From Platanthera guangdongensis (Eukaryota; Streptophyta; Magnoliopsida; Asparagales; Orchidaceae), in assembly GCA_039583875.1 (NCBI GenBank), contig CM077152.1, forward strand, positions 16,169,059 to 16,233,058: DNA of 64,000 bases, in the 5' to 3' direction. The translations under genes and the position numbers were made by a program. Shown here piece by piece: positions 11,078 through 22,560 of the stretch; position 1 is the stretch's first letter, and every line of letters starts with the position of its first letter. The notes below the pieces were generated by a model, which saw only the letters and a program-made list of their open reading frames with translations, had not been told where the DNA came from and did no database searches.

Positions 11078-12101
11078 CTCCTCCGCAAGCTATAGCGTAC
11101 AAATCGTATGCGCCAAGCTTGGACAAGCACTGATAGAAGAGGGGCCTGGAAAGAGCCTTTTTGAGGACATCCGCAACTTGTTCAGACCCTGGAACATGCT
11201 TTAGATCGAGCTTTTTCATTTGAACTTTCTCCCGGATGAAGTGACAGTCGACTTCGATGTGCTTTGTTCTTTTGTGGAAGATCGGGTTCTTGGGGATATG
11301 TATAGCAGCTTGGCTGTCACAGAGGAGAAGAGCCGGTGAAGGTAGTTTTACACCCAGATCAGTGATAAGACTCTCAAGCCACGTCAGTTCAGACACTACA
11401 GATGTCATTGTCCGGTATTCTGCCTCAGCTGATGATCGAGCAGGGACCGCTTGTTTCTTGCTTCGCCATGTAACCAAATATCCTCCAAAATAGGTGCAAA
11501 AACCACTGGTAGATCGCCGGTCATCAAGGGAACCAGCATAATCAGCATCCGAGAATGCCACCAATGTTGGAACTGAAGAAGAGGTTCTGTAAACAAGTCC
11601 TTGACCATGAGCTATTTTAAAGTATCTGAGAATGCGATCAACAGCCTGAAGATGAGATCTTCGAGTGGAGTGCATGTATCGACCGACAATACCAACAGCG
11701 AAGGAAATATCTGGTCTGGTTACCGTGAGATAGATCAATTTTCCAACGAGACGACGATAATATTCTGAATTCTGGAGTCGGAGATCCGAGTCAGATGCCT
11801 GGGGGCATAACTTGTGGTTTACATCCATAAGGGTGTCACTCGGCTTACAGCCTGAATAACCTGCATCATGAAGGAGGTCGAGGCAATACTTCCGTTGAGA
11901 GAGGACAAGCCCATCCGGCCTCCTGGCAACCTCAAGACCCAAGAAGTATCGTAGGGGCCCCAAATCATTTGTCTGAAAGACGGAACTTATATGTAGTTTG
12001 ACTGTCTGTATCCCTTGTGAGCAATCTCCTGTAATGATGATATCGTCAACATATACTAACAGAAGGACCGTTCCTGTTGTTCGGTGACGAGTAAACAACA
12101 A
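11058..12101 (-). pseudogene. Copia-2 RT palm and RNase H
   Basis: Contains LLLVYVDDIIITGD (intact YVDD), QTNDLGPLRYFLGLEVA, LSQRKYCLDLLHDAGYSGC, RRLVGKLIYLTVTRPDISFAVGI, then RNase H FSDADYAGSLDDRRSTSGF, ARSSAEAEYRTM, LLCDSQAAIHIPKNP and TKHIEVDCHFIREKV. The tail is YDLYAIACGGVLE, as in the Copia-3 relative. The frame has no stop here but is cut off from the upstream RT by a frame break near 12110-12160. Confidence 0.9.
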
Positions 12102-12161
12102 GAAGTCGGCTGAGCTTCGAGTAAAACTAGTATCATGAAGGGCCTTACTGAATTTGTTAAG

Positions 12162-12431
12162 TCATGCCTGTGGGGATTGTTTGAGACCATACAGAGACTT
12201 CAAAAGACGACAGACCTGAGAATCCCCCGTGGTCTCAAACCCGGGTGGTTGCTGCGTATACACTGTTTCCTGGAGGTCCTCATTCAAGAAAGCATTCTTG
12301 ATATCCAATTGGAATAGGGGCACTGGCGATGGACAGCGACGGAGATGAGGACATGAACGGTATTGAGCTTGGCCACCGGAGAGAGTTTCCTCATAGTCGA
12401 GCCCCTGTTGCTGGGTGAAACTACGAGCCAC
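12162..12431 (-). pseudogene. Copia-2 RT N-terminal part
   Basis: Reads [33 protein letters not shown] and [15 protein letters not shown]. The middle ([15 protein letters not shown]) is out of frame relative to family members, so a compensating pair of indels is likely. It joins the 11058-12101 block only through a frame change. Confidence 0.85.
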
Positions 12432-12529
12432 GAGACGAGCCTTCAGGTGATCAATTGTCCCATCAGCAGCATGTTTGATGACAAAGACTCACTTACACCC
12501 AACCAGTTTCTGACCCGGAGGAAGGGGTA

Positions 12530-14120
12530 CTACAGTCCATGTCTGGTTAGCCCAGAGAGCAGACATTTCTTCCTCCATGGCGGCCCGCCAGCCCGAATGT
12601 TGAAGCACCTCCTGCACAGAGTTTGGAACAGAGACCGAAGAAAGAGAAGTAGCAAATGTGTGCAGGAGGGGAGAGAGGTGATGGAGGGAGACGTAGTTGG
12701 CCAGAGGATGAGCAGTGGAGGGCGGTACCTGATCAGCAAGACGTGGAGTATCCGTGGTTGAGGCCGACTACAGAGGGGCAACAGAACCGGGAGGGCGACG
12801 AGTGTAGACACGGATAACAGGTGGTTTGGAGGGAGCAGGAGCCGGTGCAGGGGGACCCGGTGAAGGTGGTGCAGTAACAGGGACAACCGGTCGTGGGATG
12901 GATGGCTGGAGAGGAGCTGGTGGTAGATGAGCGGGTAAAGGAGCAGGGAAAAACAGTTGATCTTCCCGGAAGGTAACATCAGCAGAGACTGAGATCTTTC
13001 GAGAAGTCGGAGAATAACAGGCATAGCCCTTCTGGGTGCGCGAATAGCCGACAAAGATGTGCTTAGCTGCCCGGGGATCCAACTTATCCGAGGATGGCCC
13101 CAGACGGTGGAGGTAGCAGGTGCTGCCAAAGACACAAGGTGGGAGAGGAAATGCCGGAGTGGAGGGAAATAGTAGGTTGAACGGTGTAGCATAGTGGAGG
13201 ACGGAGGATGGGAGACGGTTGATGAGAAAGCATGCAATGGAGACCGCAAAGTTCAAGTAAGGTTTGAGAACGTGCATTTGAAGCATGTGGGAGCGGGCGA
13301 CATCGAGTAAGTGACGGTTTTTCCTTTTGGTAACGCTGTTTTGCTGGGGTGTGTAGGCACAAGATGTTTGATGAATAATCCCGAATTCAGAGCACAAATC
13401 TGTAAATCTGTGACCGGTGTATTCTAGAGCATTATCGGTGCGATAATTTTTTTATAGTGGTGTGGAATTGTGTACGGGTCTCGAGGACAAAAGCCCGAAA
13501 GACACGAGGAAGCTCGGAACGATCACGAATAAGTATAGCCACGTAGTGCGAGAGTAATCATCAATAAATGTGATAAAGTAACGAAAACCAGAAATACTTA
13601 TAATCTTAAAAGGGCCTCATACATCGGAATGAACTAAATCAAACGGAGCAGTGCTCCGTGTACAATGCGCAGGAAAAGAAGAACGCGGCTGCTTGCTGAA
13701 GATACATGACTCACACTGAAACAAATGAAGGGAGAGATCAGGAAGAGCCCGCTGGAGGACCGACAGAGTGGCATGCCCAAGACGTCGATGCCACTCAGTG
13801 GAAGAGACAGAAGAGAGAATGGTGGGAGAGTCGTCGAGAAGGTAGAGCCCGTTCCGCAGTGTGCTTTTACAAATGGTAGTCTGCGTCCGCCGATCCTGTA
13901 TAACAAAAGAAGAAGAGGTGAAAATGACAAAACAATCAAGATCACTAGTAAGACATCCGACAGAGAGTAAATTGAACGGGGAGCTCGGAATATGCAGAGC
14001 TGAGCGAAGGGAGATCGACGAGTTGAGAGAAAGATCCGCCGAGCCGGAAACGGGAACCGTCGCCCCATTGGCCACAGTGATAGACTTCAGATAAGGAGAA
14101 TCCGAGTACTGGGCGGACCA
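12530..14120 (-). pseudogene. Copia-2 pre-integrase, integrase and linker
   Basis: From 14075 down: SADLSLNSSISLRSALHIP, NLLSVGCLTSDLDC, then the zinc finger TEWHRRLGHATL and CESCIFSKQ and APFDLVHSDV, after which a stop at 13617 follows. The catalytic core is decayed between 13400 and 13617. The C-terminal part reads CSEFGIIHQTSCAYTPQQNSV, RKNRHLLDVARSHM, KHIFVGYSRTQKGYACY and a Pro-rich linker (12768-13397). Several stops and shifts make this non-functional. Confidence 0.85.
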
Positions 14121-15200
14121 TCACGAGGTAATGTGATGAGTGACACCTGAGTCCACGATCCAGCACGGGCTGGTGGATAAACAAGCAGTACCTGTGTTGG
14201 AGACGGAGGCAATGGAGGCAGAGGGCGGGTTGAGTAGCCCCTGGAGTTGCTGGAGCTGGAGACGAACGGCCTCAAGATCAGGAGGGGAGGCAGAGGGGGC
14301 GTCAACAACAACAGATGTCGTCGGACGAGGAGGATAGCCAATCTTCTGGTAGCAGGTCACCTCAAGGTGGTCGTCTTTCTCGCAGTAGGAACACTTCGGT
14401 CGACCCCGGACACCACACCCACGGCCCCGAGATCCCGAACGTCCGCCTCGAGCAGAGGTAGGAGGGGACGGTAGGAGCGAAGGGGCCTGCTGAAGAAGGG
14501 TCGGGGGAGAAGGAGCAGAAGTATCCGGAGGAGGTGACACGCGGAGAAGAATGGAGCAAACATCAAAGAAAGACGGTATTGTGGGAGAAGCCAGGACCTG
14601 AGTTCGAATGCTCTGAGGGTGAGACGGAAGACGAGCCATCATGATGGCAATGCAGACGGCTTCCTTCTGAGCGCGCTGAGCAGCATGATCATTGGTAGAC
14701 GGCTGATGCTGGATCCAAGCCTCAGCAAGGGTCTTGGCTCGAGCGACAAAGGAGGTCATATCCGAAGCTCCGCCAGTGTCGAGAGCGAGAAGATCAGTGA
14801 GTATGTCGTAAAGATGTTGAAGGTTGTCGCGGCCTGAGTACAAGAAATGCAGCTCATCCCACATAGTAATGGCGGTGTCGTGGTACATAGCCATCTGATA
14901 AGGTTCACCATCCAAGTAATTAAGGAGCCAAGTATGAACGCGGCCATCATTGCGGAGCCAATCATCGGTAGGAGGAGAAGGAGGTGCCTGAATAAGGTGA
15001 GGCAAGAGGTCCTTGGCCTGAAGAACCCGTCGAACAGAATGTACCAAAGGGATAAAGTTTTTCTTCCCAGAGAGAGAAATAGTAGTTATCCTCAGCTCGT
15101 CTCGGAGTTCAGCAGAACAAACCGGGCGGTCTGCGGGACAAGTCGGGCGGTCTGTAGGCGGACTAGCCGTCGGGCCAGTGGAGTTGACAGAAGAGCCCAT
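14121..15200 (-). CDS. Copia-2 gag with zinc knuckle and protease start
   Basis: An open frame of 359 residues from a true ATG. Residues 50-210 show a Copia gag domain (GKKNFIPLVHSVRRVLQAKD, WLLNYLDGEPYQMAM, TMWDELHFLYSGRDN). A Pro/Ser linker and an RGGRSGSRGRG basic stretch precede the knuckle CSYCEKDDHLEVTC (CX2CX4HX4C). Near the end, CWIVDSGVTHHIT is the protease active site (DSGA/T type, here DSGV). A stop follows at once, so gag is open but protease is cut short. Confidence 0.85.
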   Translation of the reverse strand: MGSSVNSTGPTASPPTDRPTCPADRPVCSAELRDELRITTISLSGKKNFIPLVHSVRRVLQAKDLLPHLIQAPPSPPTDDWLRNDGRVHTWLLNYLDGEPYQMAMYHDTAITMWDELHFLYSGRDNLQHLYDILTDLLALDTGGASDMTSFVARAKTLAEAWIQHQPSTNDHAAQRAQKEAVCIAIMMARLPSHPQSIRTQVLASPTIPSFFDVCSILLRVSPPPDTSAPSPPTLLQQAPSLLPSPPTSARGGRSGSRGRGCGVRGRPKCSYCEKDDHLEVTCYQKIGYPPRPTTSVVVDAPSASPPDLEAVRLQLQQLQGLLNPPSASIASVSNTGTACLSTSPCWIVDSGVTHHITS

Positions 15201-16208
15201 AGAAGCAGCAGGAGATGGAGACCGCGGCGAGAAGAACCGGAGACTGCACGGCGGGTAGGGAAGGAGAAGTTCGCGACCTTAATGCGGGAAAACAACAGAC
15301 CGCACGATCACACTATGGACACCAGCAATCAGACAGACCGCGACCAAAATGTGGAAAGAAGATAGTCCGCACGGTCTTAGTGAGCACAACAACGGTCAGA
15401 GCAAAGGAGGACGCGAGAAGAACGCGAGCAGACAGGGAGATGAAACCGTGAGTAGAAGAACTCGAGCGGATAGAAGAAGAGGCCGCGAGTTGAAAAATAA
15501 CTCGAGCGGATAGAGAAGGCAGCGGGTAGGAGAAGCCGCGAGAAGAGGTCGTGAGTAGCAGAACTCAAGCGACAAGAGATGGCAGCGGGTCCGCGGCAAG
15601 ATGCGAGGAGAAGTAGTTCGCGGCGAACTGAAGCAGTCTGCGGCGATTAGAAGAGGCAGGCCGCAATTTGCGAGTTGAGAGAGGTCGCGTCGGACAGGAG
15701 CAATCCGCAAGGGGGGGCAAATTCAGCGGACCGTAGGGAAGAGAGCCCGCAACGGTTAGGAGTAGTCTGCGGCCGGATAAACCAAGAGACCGCGAGTGAG
15801 AAGAGAGCGCGGGCTAAGGTAGAAGCTCGCAATGAAGGAGTGAAGTAGAGCAGGAGAGAAAAACCTGAAGCGGACAAGAGGATCCCGCAGCGGACGAGAA
15901 GAGCCTGCAGCGGACGAGAAGAGCCCGCAGCGGATAAGAGGAGCCCGCAGCGGGCTGAGTGAGAACAACTGGGAGAAGTGGACCCCACGGAACAGAGAGA
16001 GGAGGCTATAAGAAGCCCGAGGAGGAGGGTGGAACCACAGAGAGGAAGAGGGAGCGGAATCAGAGATAGATGTCGCAGAAGAATGCAGACCGCAGTTAGC
16101 CGAGCGGCTAAGGGAGAGGAGCGGACAGACGTTGTAGGCCGCAGGAGACCGCAGGCCGCAGGAGAGGAAGGCGGATAGAGTGTGGAGTCCGCAGGAGGCA
16201 ACAAGTCC
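15201..16208 (-). other. Copia-2 leader with GCAGCGG-type repeats
   Basis: About 1 kb between primer site and gag. The plus strand is purine-rich, with repeats such as AGCCCGCAGCGGA(C/T)GAGAAG at about 15880-15960. Long apparent frames here come from the base bias and show no domain. Confidence 0.6.
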
Positions 16209-16219
16209 CTCTGATACCA

Positions 16220-16403
16220 TGTAGAAAGAGCTCGAAAACTTGTATATATTTCTTATATGTGTAAATACAGGGAGAAAATACAAATATATAGGAGGAAGTA
16301 GGAGAGAGAATCAATCATATACATGATGTGGGACTAAAGAGGAGAGAAGAGAAAAGGCAAAAATGGGCCCAACAATGGGCTCTTTACATGGGCTTTTCTT
16401 ACA
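16220..16403 (-). repeat. Copia-2 5' LTR
   Basis: 184-bp copy beside the primer site (complement CTCTGATACCA at 16209-16219). Confidence 0.93.
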
Positions 16404-17870
16404 CATCTGATATGAAAAACAGTTAGTTCACTCCAATTATATTGACTCCGAAGTTGATTTGATCATCCTATATTTATTAAATATCTCAAAACATATCTAA
16501 TATAATCCTAATAATTCCCAAATCATCAATATATCTTAATAAATATAATACACTAAATACAAGAAATATTGTACTCTTTGATGGAGATCGGGTGATTCAC
16601 TTCTTGTTTGGTTGATCCGAGTCCGCAAACGCATCCGGAATTTTGTTTTGAGTCAAGTTCATATATTTATTTTATTTTCTGAGACGTTTTGGTTCCGATC
16701 GGCTCGGGAATTCTAAGCCATCCGATCAGGATGCCCTATTTTACTCACTTTGTATTTAAGCATGCAAGGGGGGACTGGCTAAGCTATCGTCGGTTTGGAG
16801 AAGCCAAACCCCTCGGTCATCCCTCGGTGGACTCTGAGCGGCCTCGCACGACTTCCTGCTTCCGCCTCTGCTCCGGTGAGTCTCCTACAACCCTGCTTCC
16901 TCCTCTCTTTTCCTTCTCAGACCCCGGCGAACCCCTACAGCCCAGCCCCGATCCCATCCCGCCTCCCGCATCCCCCCCCCCCCAACCACGCAGCCTTTCC
17001 TTCCTTTCCCAACCCCGTCCGACCCCAAACAGCCCCGTCGTTGTTTCCTTTCGCCTTCCCCTGCCCTGTCACCCCTTGCCAGCCCCTCCATCGCCCAGAA
17101 CTGATATTTCCCAACCCCAGCAAACCTCCCCTCCAACCCTACCGTCACCCCCACCTCTTCTCGAACTGATATTTCATCCAACAACTCTACCCTTTTGTAT
17201 CCCTCTTCCTGAAGCCCTCCCTGTCTTCTACAACCGACAGTTCCCCTCCCCACAGCCCCATATCAACCCAAAAACAGTCAGCCATCTCCGGCAACCCATC
17301 CCTTTTGTGGAACCACCCTCCGGCCACCTCACCAAACCTGAAACCAGTTCCTAACCCGTTGCCCCACACTCCAGCAGCCCGTCCCCGTCCAGCAGCGCTC
17401 CGATCTCCGTCACTGTCATGCTTAACTACTGCTTGTATGTGTAAGTTGTAGTTTGGAGTTTGCTTGTCTTTCTATTATTATGTACTTGGACTCCATTTTG
17501 TTGGATGAAATATCATATGTTTTTATTATTGTGAAATCGTGGAATTTGCAGGACTTATTCAGCACCCGCTTAAAACTATTTGATCCTCACTTGTTTGTGA
17601 ATTCTTTGTTATTCCAATGAAATTTGTTGTGAACGAATGTGCTCGAACTGTCTTTATTTTAAATCAATTAATTATTGTCAATTTAAATCGGACTGTTCTT
17701 TGCATCAATAGATGTCATTTTGGAGTTGGTCTTAAGCACACATTATTTAATTGTGGTTGTTCGCATTCACCTAGAGTTAGGGTGTTCGCCCTCGGGCACC
17801 TGTAGACTCATGTTGCATCACTCTTGTTCATTCCTGAAAGTTCTTGAGGCGGCTCCTCCCATCACCCATG
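16404..17870. other. AT-rich flank and C-rich tract, no proven gene
   Basis: 16404-16690 is AT-rich. 16800-17400 is strongly C-rich on the plus strand (C10 at 16974-16983) and gives a 221-residue Pro/Ser-rich frame (16689-17354) with no recognisable domain. CTCCGGTGAGTCTCC at 16870-16884 could be a splice donor, so a 5'-UTR exon is possible, but no downstream exon was found. Confidence 0.35.
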
Positions 17871-18445
17871 AAAAAGCTAACCACAAGGCCAAAAGAAAAA
17901 GCTAACCACAAGGCCAAAAGAAAAAGCTAACCACAAGGCCAATAGAAAAAGCTAACCACAAGGCCAATAGAAAAAGCTAACCACAAGGCCAATAGAAAAA
18001 GCTAACCACAAGGCCAATAGAAAAAGCTAAGGACAAGGCCAATAGAAAAAGCTAAGGACAAGGCCAATAGAAAAAGCTTAGGACAAGGCCAATAGAAAAA
18101 GCTAAGGACAAGGCCAATAGAAAAAGCTAAGGACAAGGCCAATAGAAAAAGCTAAGGACAAGGCCAATAGAAAAAGCCAAGGACAAGGCCAATAGAAAAA
18201 GCCAACGACAAGGCCAATAGAAAAAGCCAACGACAAGGCCAGTAGAAAAAGCCAACGACAAGGCCAGTAGAAAAAGCCAACGACAAGGCCAGTAGAAAAA
18301 GCTAACGACAAGGCCAATAGAAAAAGCTAACGACAAGGCCAATAGAAAACACTAACAACAAGGCCAATAGAAAACGCTAACGACAAGGCCAATAGAAAAC
18401 GCTAACGACCAGGCCAATAGAAAAAGCTAACGACAAGGCCAATAG
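17871..18445. repeat. 25-bp tandem array, 23 copies
   Basis: The unit AAAAAGCTAACCACAAGG+CCAATAG repeats for 575 bp, which is exactly 23 units. Variants at the ACCA/AGGA/ACGA and CTAA/CCAA positions form blocks, showing local amplification. Because 25 is not a multiple of 3, the apparent proteins on the minus strand are artefacts. The array continues the minus-strand LTR of Copia-4. Confidence 0.93.
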
Positions 18446-18568
18446 AAGGATTCCAGTTCTTGTCTCCTTTTTTTCTCACATAGCCGGTAGAAGAATAAAT
18501 ATGAGAAGCACTAGTCACTTCTGATGATATGATCGCGACACGAGCCTTAACAAGCTTCCCTTCTAACA
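18446..18568 (-). repeat. Copia-4 3' LTR, start
   Basis: On the minus strand the LTR starts TGTTAGAAGGGAAGC at 18568, directly after a G-run purine tract (18569-18590). It runs into the 25-bp array, so the array probably lies inside this LTR. The LTR end was not located. Confidence 0.55.
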
Positions 18569-18599
18569 AAATCCCCCCCCCCCCCGTCACAAGCTAACA

Positions 18600-19330
18600 T
18601 TATAAGCATCCTCCATTCCTAGCTTGAGAGAGTTAATGTGAAGATTTTTTTTTTTGCAAAAACAACTTTGGTGAACATATCAACCAGTTGAGCCATAATT
18701 TTGTTCTGAGTTTCCTCTAGTGGCGATGTGGATAGATGCATGCCTATCACAATGTAAATTTAGTCTTTTGGACAATAAATCACATGTCATTCAAGATAAA
18801 TTTAACCTGTATTATCTCACATGTAATAATGACAATGATTTTATATTCAGCTTGAGTCGAAGATTGAAGAACAACATTCTGCCTCTTACTTATCCAAGAA
18901 ATAAGATGTCCACCCACGAAGATAGTGTACCCACTCATAGATCTTCTTTCATAAGAGGGACAAGATCAATCTATATCACAGTAGCCATGATTTAAAAGAA
19001 CAACTTTTTAAGATGACCATGATTTATGACACCTTTTCCAAGATACTCTTTAGATGCATAAAAATTTAAAAACAACTTCATAATGATGAATTTTAGAGTT
19101 GTGCATAAACTGTTTGACCAACCCAACAACAAAAGAGATGTTTAAACTAGTAATAGTCAAGTAAATTAAACTCACATTAAATCATTGAAAGTTCAACTAC
19201 CTTTCAAGATCAGGTGAATCATCTTTATGAATATCATAATTAGGATCAATGGGGCTATCGACAGTTTCACTCCAAGATATCCAATGTCACTGAGGAGGTC
19301 CAAAACATGTTTACGTTGAGAAATCATAAT
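18600..19330 (-). pseudogene. Copia-4 RNase H and RT tail, decayed
   Basis: Minus-strand pieces read MISQRKHVLDLLSDIGYLGVK (about 19265-19330), STMSGYTIFVGGHLISWISKRQNVV and QSSTQAEYK (about 18860-18960), and KLRMEDAYNVSL near 18600. Many stops. This is an old Copia cut at 19330 by Copia-3; its RT continues at 23951. Confidence 0.75.
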
Positions 19331-19498
19331 TGTAGAGAAAGTTCCAAACCTTATATATACTTCTTGAATACAAAAAAACAAGTATGAGTACAAATATATA
19401 GGAGAGAAGAGAGTAAGATCTAGCTATACAAACAATATGAGACTAAACACTAACTCCTACATGTGCCAATACATCATTTTTCCTAGTATTTTCTAACA
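19331..19498 (-). repeat. Copia-3 3' LTR
   Basis: 168 bp; plus-strand reading starts TGTAGAGAAAG and ends TTCTAACA. Confidence 0.92.
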
Positions 19499-20887
19499 CT
19501 CCCCCGCAAACTGGAGCGTACAAATCGTAGACACCAAGCTTGGACAAGAACTGATAGTAGAGACGTCGTGGTAAGGCCTTGGTGAGGATATCAGCAACTT
19601 GCTGAGCAGCAGGAACATGTGTTAGCTCTATCTTCTTCAAATGAACCTTTTCCCGAATGAAGTGACAGTCAACTTCAATATGTTTTGTCCGTTCATGGAA
19701 GACCGGATTCTTGGCAATGTGTATAGCAGTTTGACTGTCGCACAATAAAGTTGCAGGTGAGAAGAGCTTGACTCCTAGATCATCAAGGAGACCCTCAAGC
19801 CACGTGAGCTCAGACACAACAGCTGTCATAGATCGATACTTAGCCTCATCAGATGAGCGAGCAACCACAGACTGTTTTTTGCTGCGCCGTGTAATAAGAT
19901 GTCCTTCAAAGTAAGTGTAGTATCCACTTGTGAAACGACGGTCATAATCAGCATCAAAATATGCAATCAGAGATAAGGGAGACGAAAAGGGATTGTATAC
20001 AAGCCCTTGTCCAGGAGCAGTCTTCAAGTATCGAAGAATACGTTTGACAGCCTGAAGATGAGAGATACATGGCTCATGCATGAATCGACTAACAATTCCA
20101 ACAGCAAATGATATATCAGGTCTAGTAACAGTGAGGTATATCAGCTTTCCCACAAGGCGACGATAATACTTTGGATTCGGAAGGAGCAAATCAAAGTTTG
20201 AGGCATGAACACAAAGCTTGTGATTGATATTCATGGGAGTGTCAGCAGTCTTGCATCTAGAATAGTCTGCATTATGAAGTAGGTCAAGACAGTACTTTCT
20301 CTGAGATAACACAATCCCATCAAGTCTCTGATCCACTTCGAGACCAAGAAAATATTGAAGGCTTCCCAAGTCCTTTGTTTGAAATACAGTTGTTAGATAT
20401 TTGATCATTTGTATTCCTGAAAGATCATCTCCTGTAATCAGAATATCATCCACATAAACCAAAAAAATTATTGTGCCCGTTGGACGATGACGAGTGAACA
20501 GAGAGAAGTCGACCGAACTCCGAGTGAACCCAACAACACTAACGGTCATGCTAAATTTGTTAAACCATGTCCGAGGAGACTGTTTGAGACCATAAAGAGA
20601 CTTCTTCAGACAAGAGACTCCCTCGTGGTCTCAAACCCGGGAGGTTGCTGCATATAAACGGTCTCATGTAAATCGTCATTAAGAAAATCATTTTTGACAT
20701 TCAGTTGGTGCAAGGGCCAGTGGCGGTGAACAGCGAGGGAGATCAACACACGAACAATATTGAGTTTAGCGACTGTAGAAAAAGTCTCATCATAATCCAA
20801 GCCTTGTTGTTGAGTGAAGCCGCGAGCTACAAGACAAGCTTTCAAACGGTGAACCGTCCCATCAGGACCTTGTTTGACGGCAAACAC
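19443..20887 (-). pseudogene. Copia-3 reverse transcriptase and RNase H
   Basis: RT start at 20887-20606: [42 protein letters not shown]. After a frame break, 20549-19443 reads IFLVYVDDILITGDD (intact YVDD), TKDLGSLQYFLGLEV, GKLIYLTVTRPDISFAVGI, a shortened RNase H entry (YFDADYDRRFTSGYYTYF, lacking several residues), ARSSDEAKYRSM, CDSQTAIHIAKNPVFHERTKH and YDLYAPVCGGVLE. Frame break and RNase H deletion make it inactive. Confidence 0.9.
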
Positions 20888-22560
20888 TCACTTACATCCC
20901 ACACAAGATTGTCCAGGAAGAAGCGGGACCAAATCCCAAGTGTGGTTTGCCCAAAGAGCAGACATTTCCTCGTCCATAGCCTCCCGCCACCTGGGATGTT
21001 GGAGAGCCACCTGTGGGGTGGAGATAGAAGATAAAGAAAGAGCACTTTGTCGGAGTTCCGGAGAGAGACGGTGAAAAGAGACATAGTTGGTCATCGGGTG
21101 GGCAGTGGAAGTTGTTGTCGGATCCACAGGTTGCAAAACATCATTAGAGCAGGGCAGCTCCCGTAGGGCAGTAGACGAAAAAGGACGTCGAGTGTACACA
21201 CGAATGATAGGTGATGTAGGTGGTTTAGGTGGGATTGGTGTGGGAAGAAGAGGTGGAAGGTTTGAATGAACAGGGATAACAGGCCGCGAGAGAGGTGGCG
21301 GAAGAGAAGAATCAGCTGGTTGAGAGTAATATGGTTGATCTTCGAGAAAGGTGACATCAGCAGAAGTAACCACTTTGCGATCCTTGGGAGAAAAACAAAT
21401 GTAGCCCTTCTGAGTTCGAGAATAACCCACAAACATATATTTAGTGGCACGGGAATCAAGTTTGTCAGTGGATGGGTCAAGAAGATGAACAAAGCACACA
21501 CAACCAAACACGCGAGGGGTGATGGAGAAAGAAGACTTGGAGCGAAAAAGAAGATTGAATGGAACAGCAAAATTGAGAATAGAGGAAGTCATGCGGTTAA
21601 TAAGAGTGCAGGCAGTAGAGACCACAAAATTCCAATACTGTTTGGAAACATTCATTTGAATCATAAGAGAGTGGGTGACCTAAAGCAGGTGTCGATTCTT
21701 GCGTTCAGCAACGCCATTTTGTTGGGGGGTATAGACACAGGAGGTTTGATGGATGATCCCAAACTCGGCACAGAGGTGTGAAAAGACATGACTAGTGTAT
21801 TCACGGACATTATCGGTACGGAGGGTTTTAATTGTAGTGGAAAACTGGTTGCGAGGTTCAATGAAAAAGGTACTGAATACACCGGGCAATTCAAAGTGGT
21901 CACGGAGGAGATACAGCCAGGTCGCCGAGAGTAGTCATCTACAAATGTGACAAAGTAACGATATCCAAAAACACTGACAATTTTGTAGGGTCCCCAAATA
22001 TAGGAGTGTACTAGATCAAAGGGAGCAAGACTCCGAGTAGGATGTGGTGAGAATGTAAACCGATGATGTTTCCCATAGATACAAAACTCACACGTGAACT
22101 CTTAGAGGGACACGTCGGGGAGAGATTTTCTGAGTATGTTTAGAGGAGCGCGACCAAGACGTCAATGTCAATCAACAGAGCTAATGAAAGACAACACCGT
22201 TGGGGGAGTTGGGTCAAGGATATATAGACCATTCGATAGATTCCCTTTTTCGATGATAGTCTGCGTCTTGTGATCCTGCACAACACACAAGTTGGAAGAA
22301 AAAATTACATCACAATCGAGATCAACAGTGAGTCGACCAACAGAGATAAGGTTGAAAGGAGAGCCCGGAACATGAAGGGCGGAGTGAAGAGTAATGGATG
22401 GAGGTGAATATCTGTCGCGCCAGAAACGGGAATTGTGTCCCCACTAGAAACAGTAATGAACTTGGGATGCACGAAGTTCAAATATTATGGTGGTTTCCGT
22501 TAGTTAATTTGGTGAGAGACCCCGGAATCCAAAATCCAGGATGAGCTATGAGCAAGGCAT
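20888..22560 (-). pseudogene. Copia-3 protease remnant, integrase
   Basis: From high to low: SSWILDSGVSHQIN (protease site, about 22510-22545), a decayed pre-integrase zinc finger (about 22030-22200), the integrase pieces CAEFGIIHQTSCVYTPQQNGVAERKNRHLL (21680-21889) and NVSKQYWNFVVSTACTLINRM, KYMFVGYSRTQKGYICFSPKDRK and a Pro-rich linker (20888-21664). Multiple stops. Confidence 0.85.

Larger units (their letters stand above)
10894..16403 (-). mobile_element. Copia-2, complete LTR retrotransposon, minus strand (5.5 kb)
   Basis: Two 184-bp LTRs (10894-11077 and 16220-16403) lie between exact 5-bp duplications CATCT (10889-10893, 16404-16408). On the minus strand the primer site TGGTATCAGAG touches the 5' LTR (16209-16219), and the purine tract CTTGCGGAGGAG precedes the 3' LTR (11078-11089). 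LTR identity is about 94-95%. Gag is open; pol is broken in several places. Confidence 0.95.

Noticed and set aside
15377..16283. Several 100-190-residue frames in the Copia-2 leader
   Set aside because: They lie between primer site and gag in a purine-biased leader with tandem GCAGCGG motifs; no match to Copia proteins.
16689..17354. 221-residue Pro/Ser-rich protein
   Set aside because: The composition follows from C-rich DNA; overlapping frames are equally open and no domain is seen. Kept only as a possible 5'-UTR region.
18102..18342. Hydrophobic 71-residue proteins on the minus strand (SIGLVVSFFYWPC repeats)
   Set aside because: They are translations of the 25-bp tandem array, whose unit length is not a multiple of three, and have no start context or homologous domain.
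17871..18445. CRISPR array
   Set aside because: Units are contiguous 25-bp tandem repeats with no unique spacers, in plant nuclear DNA.
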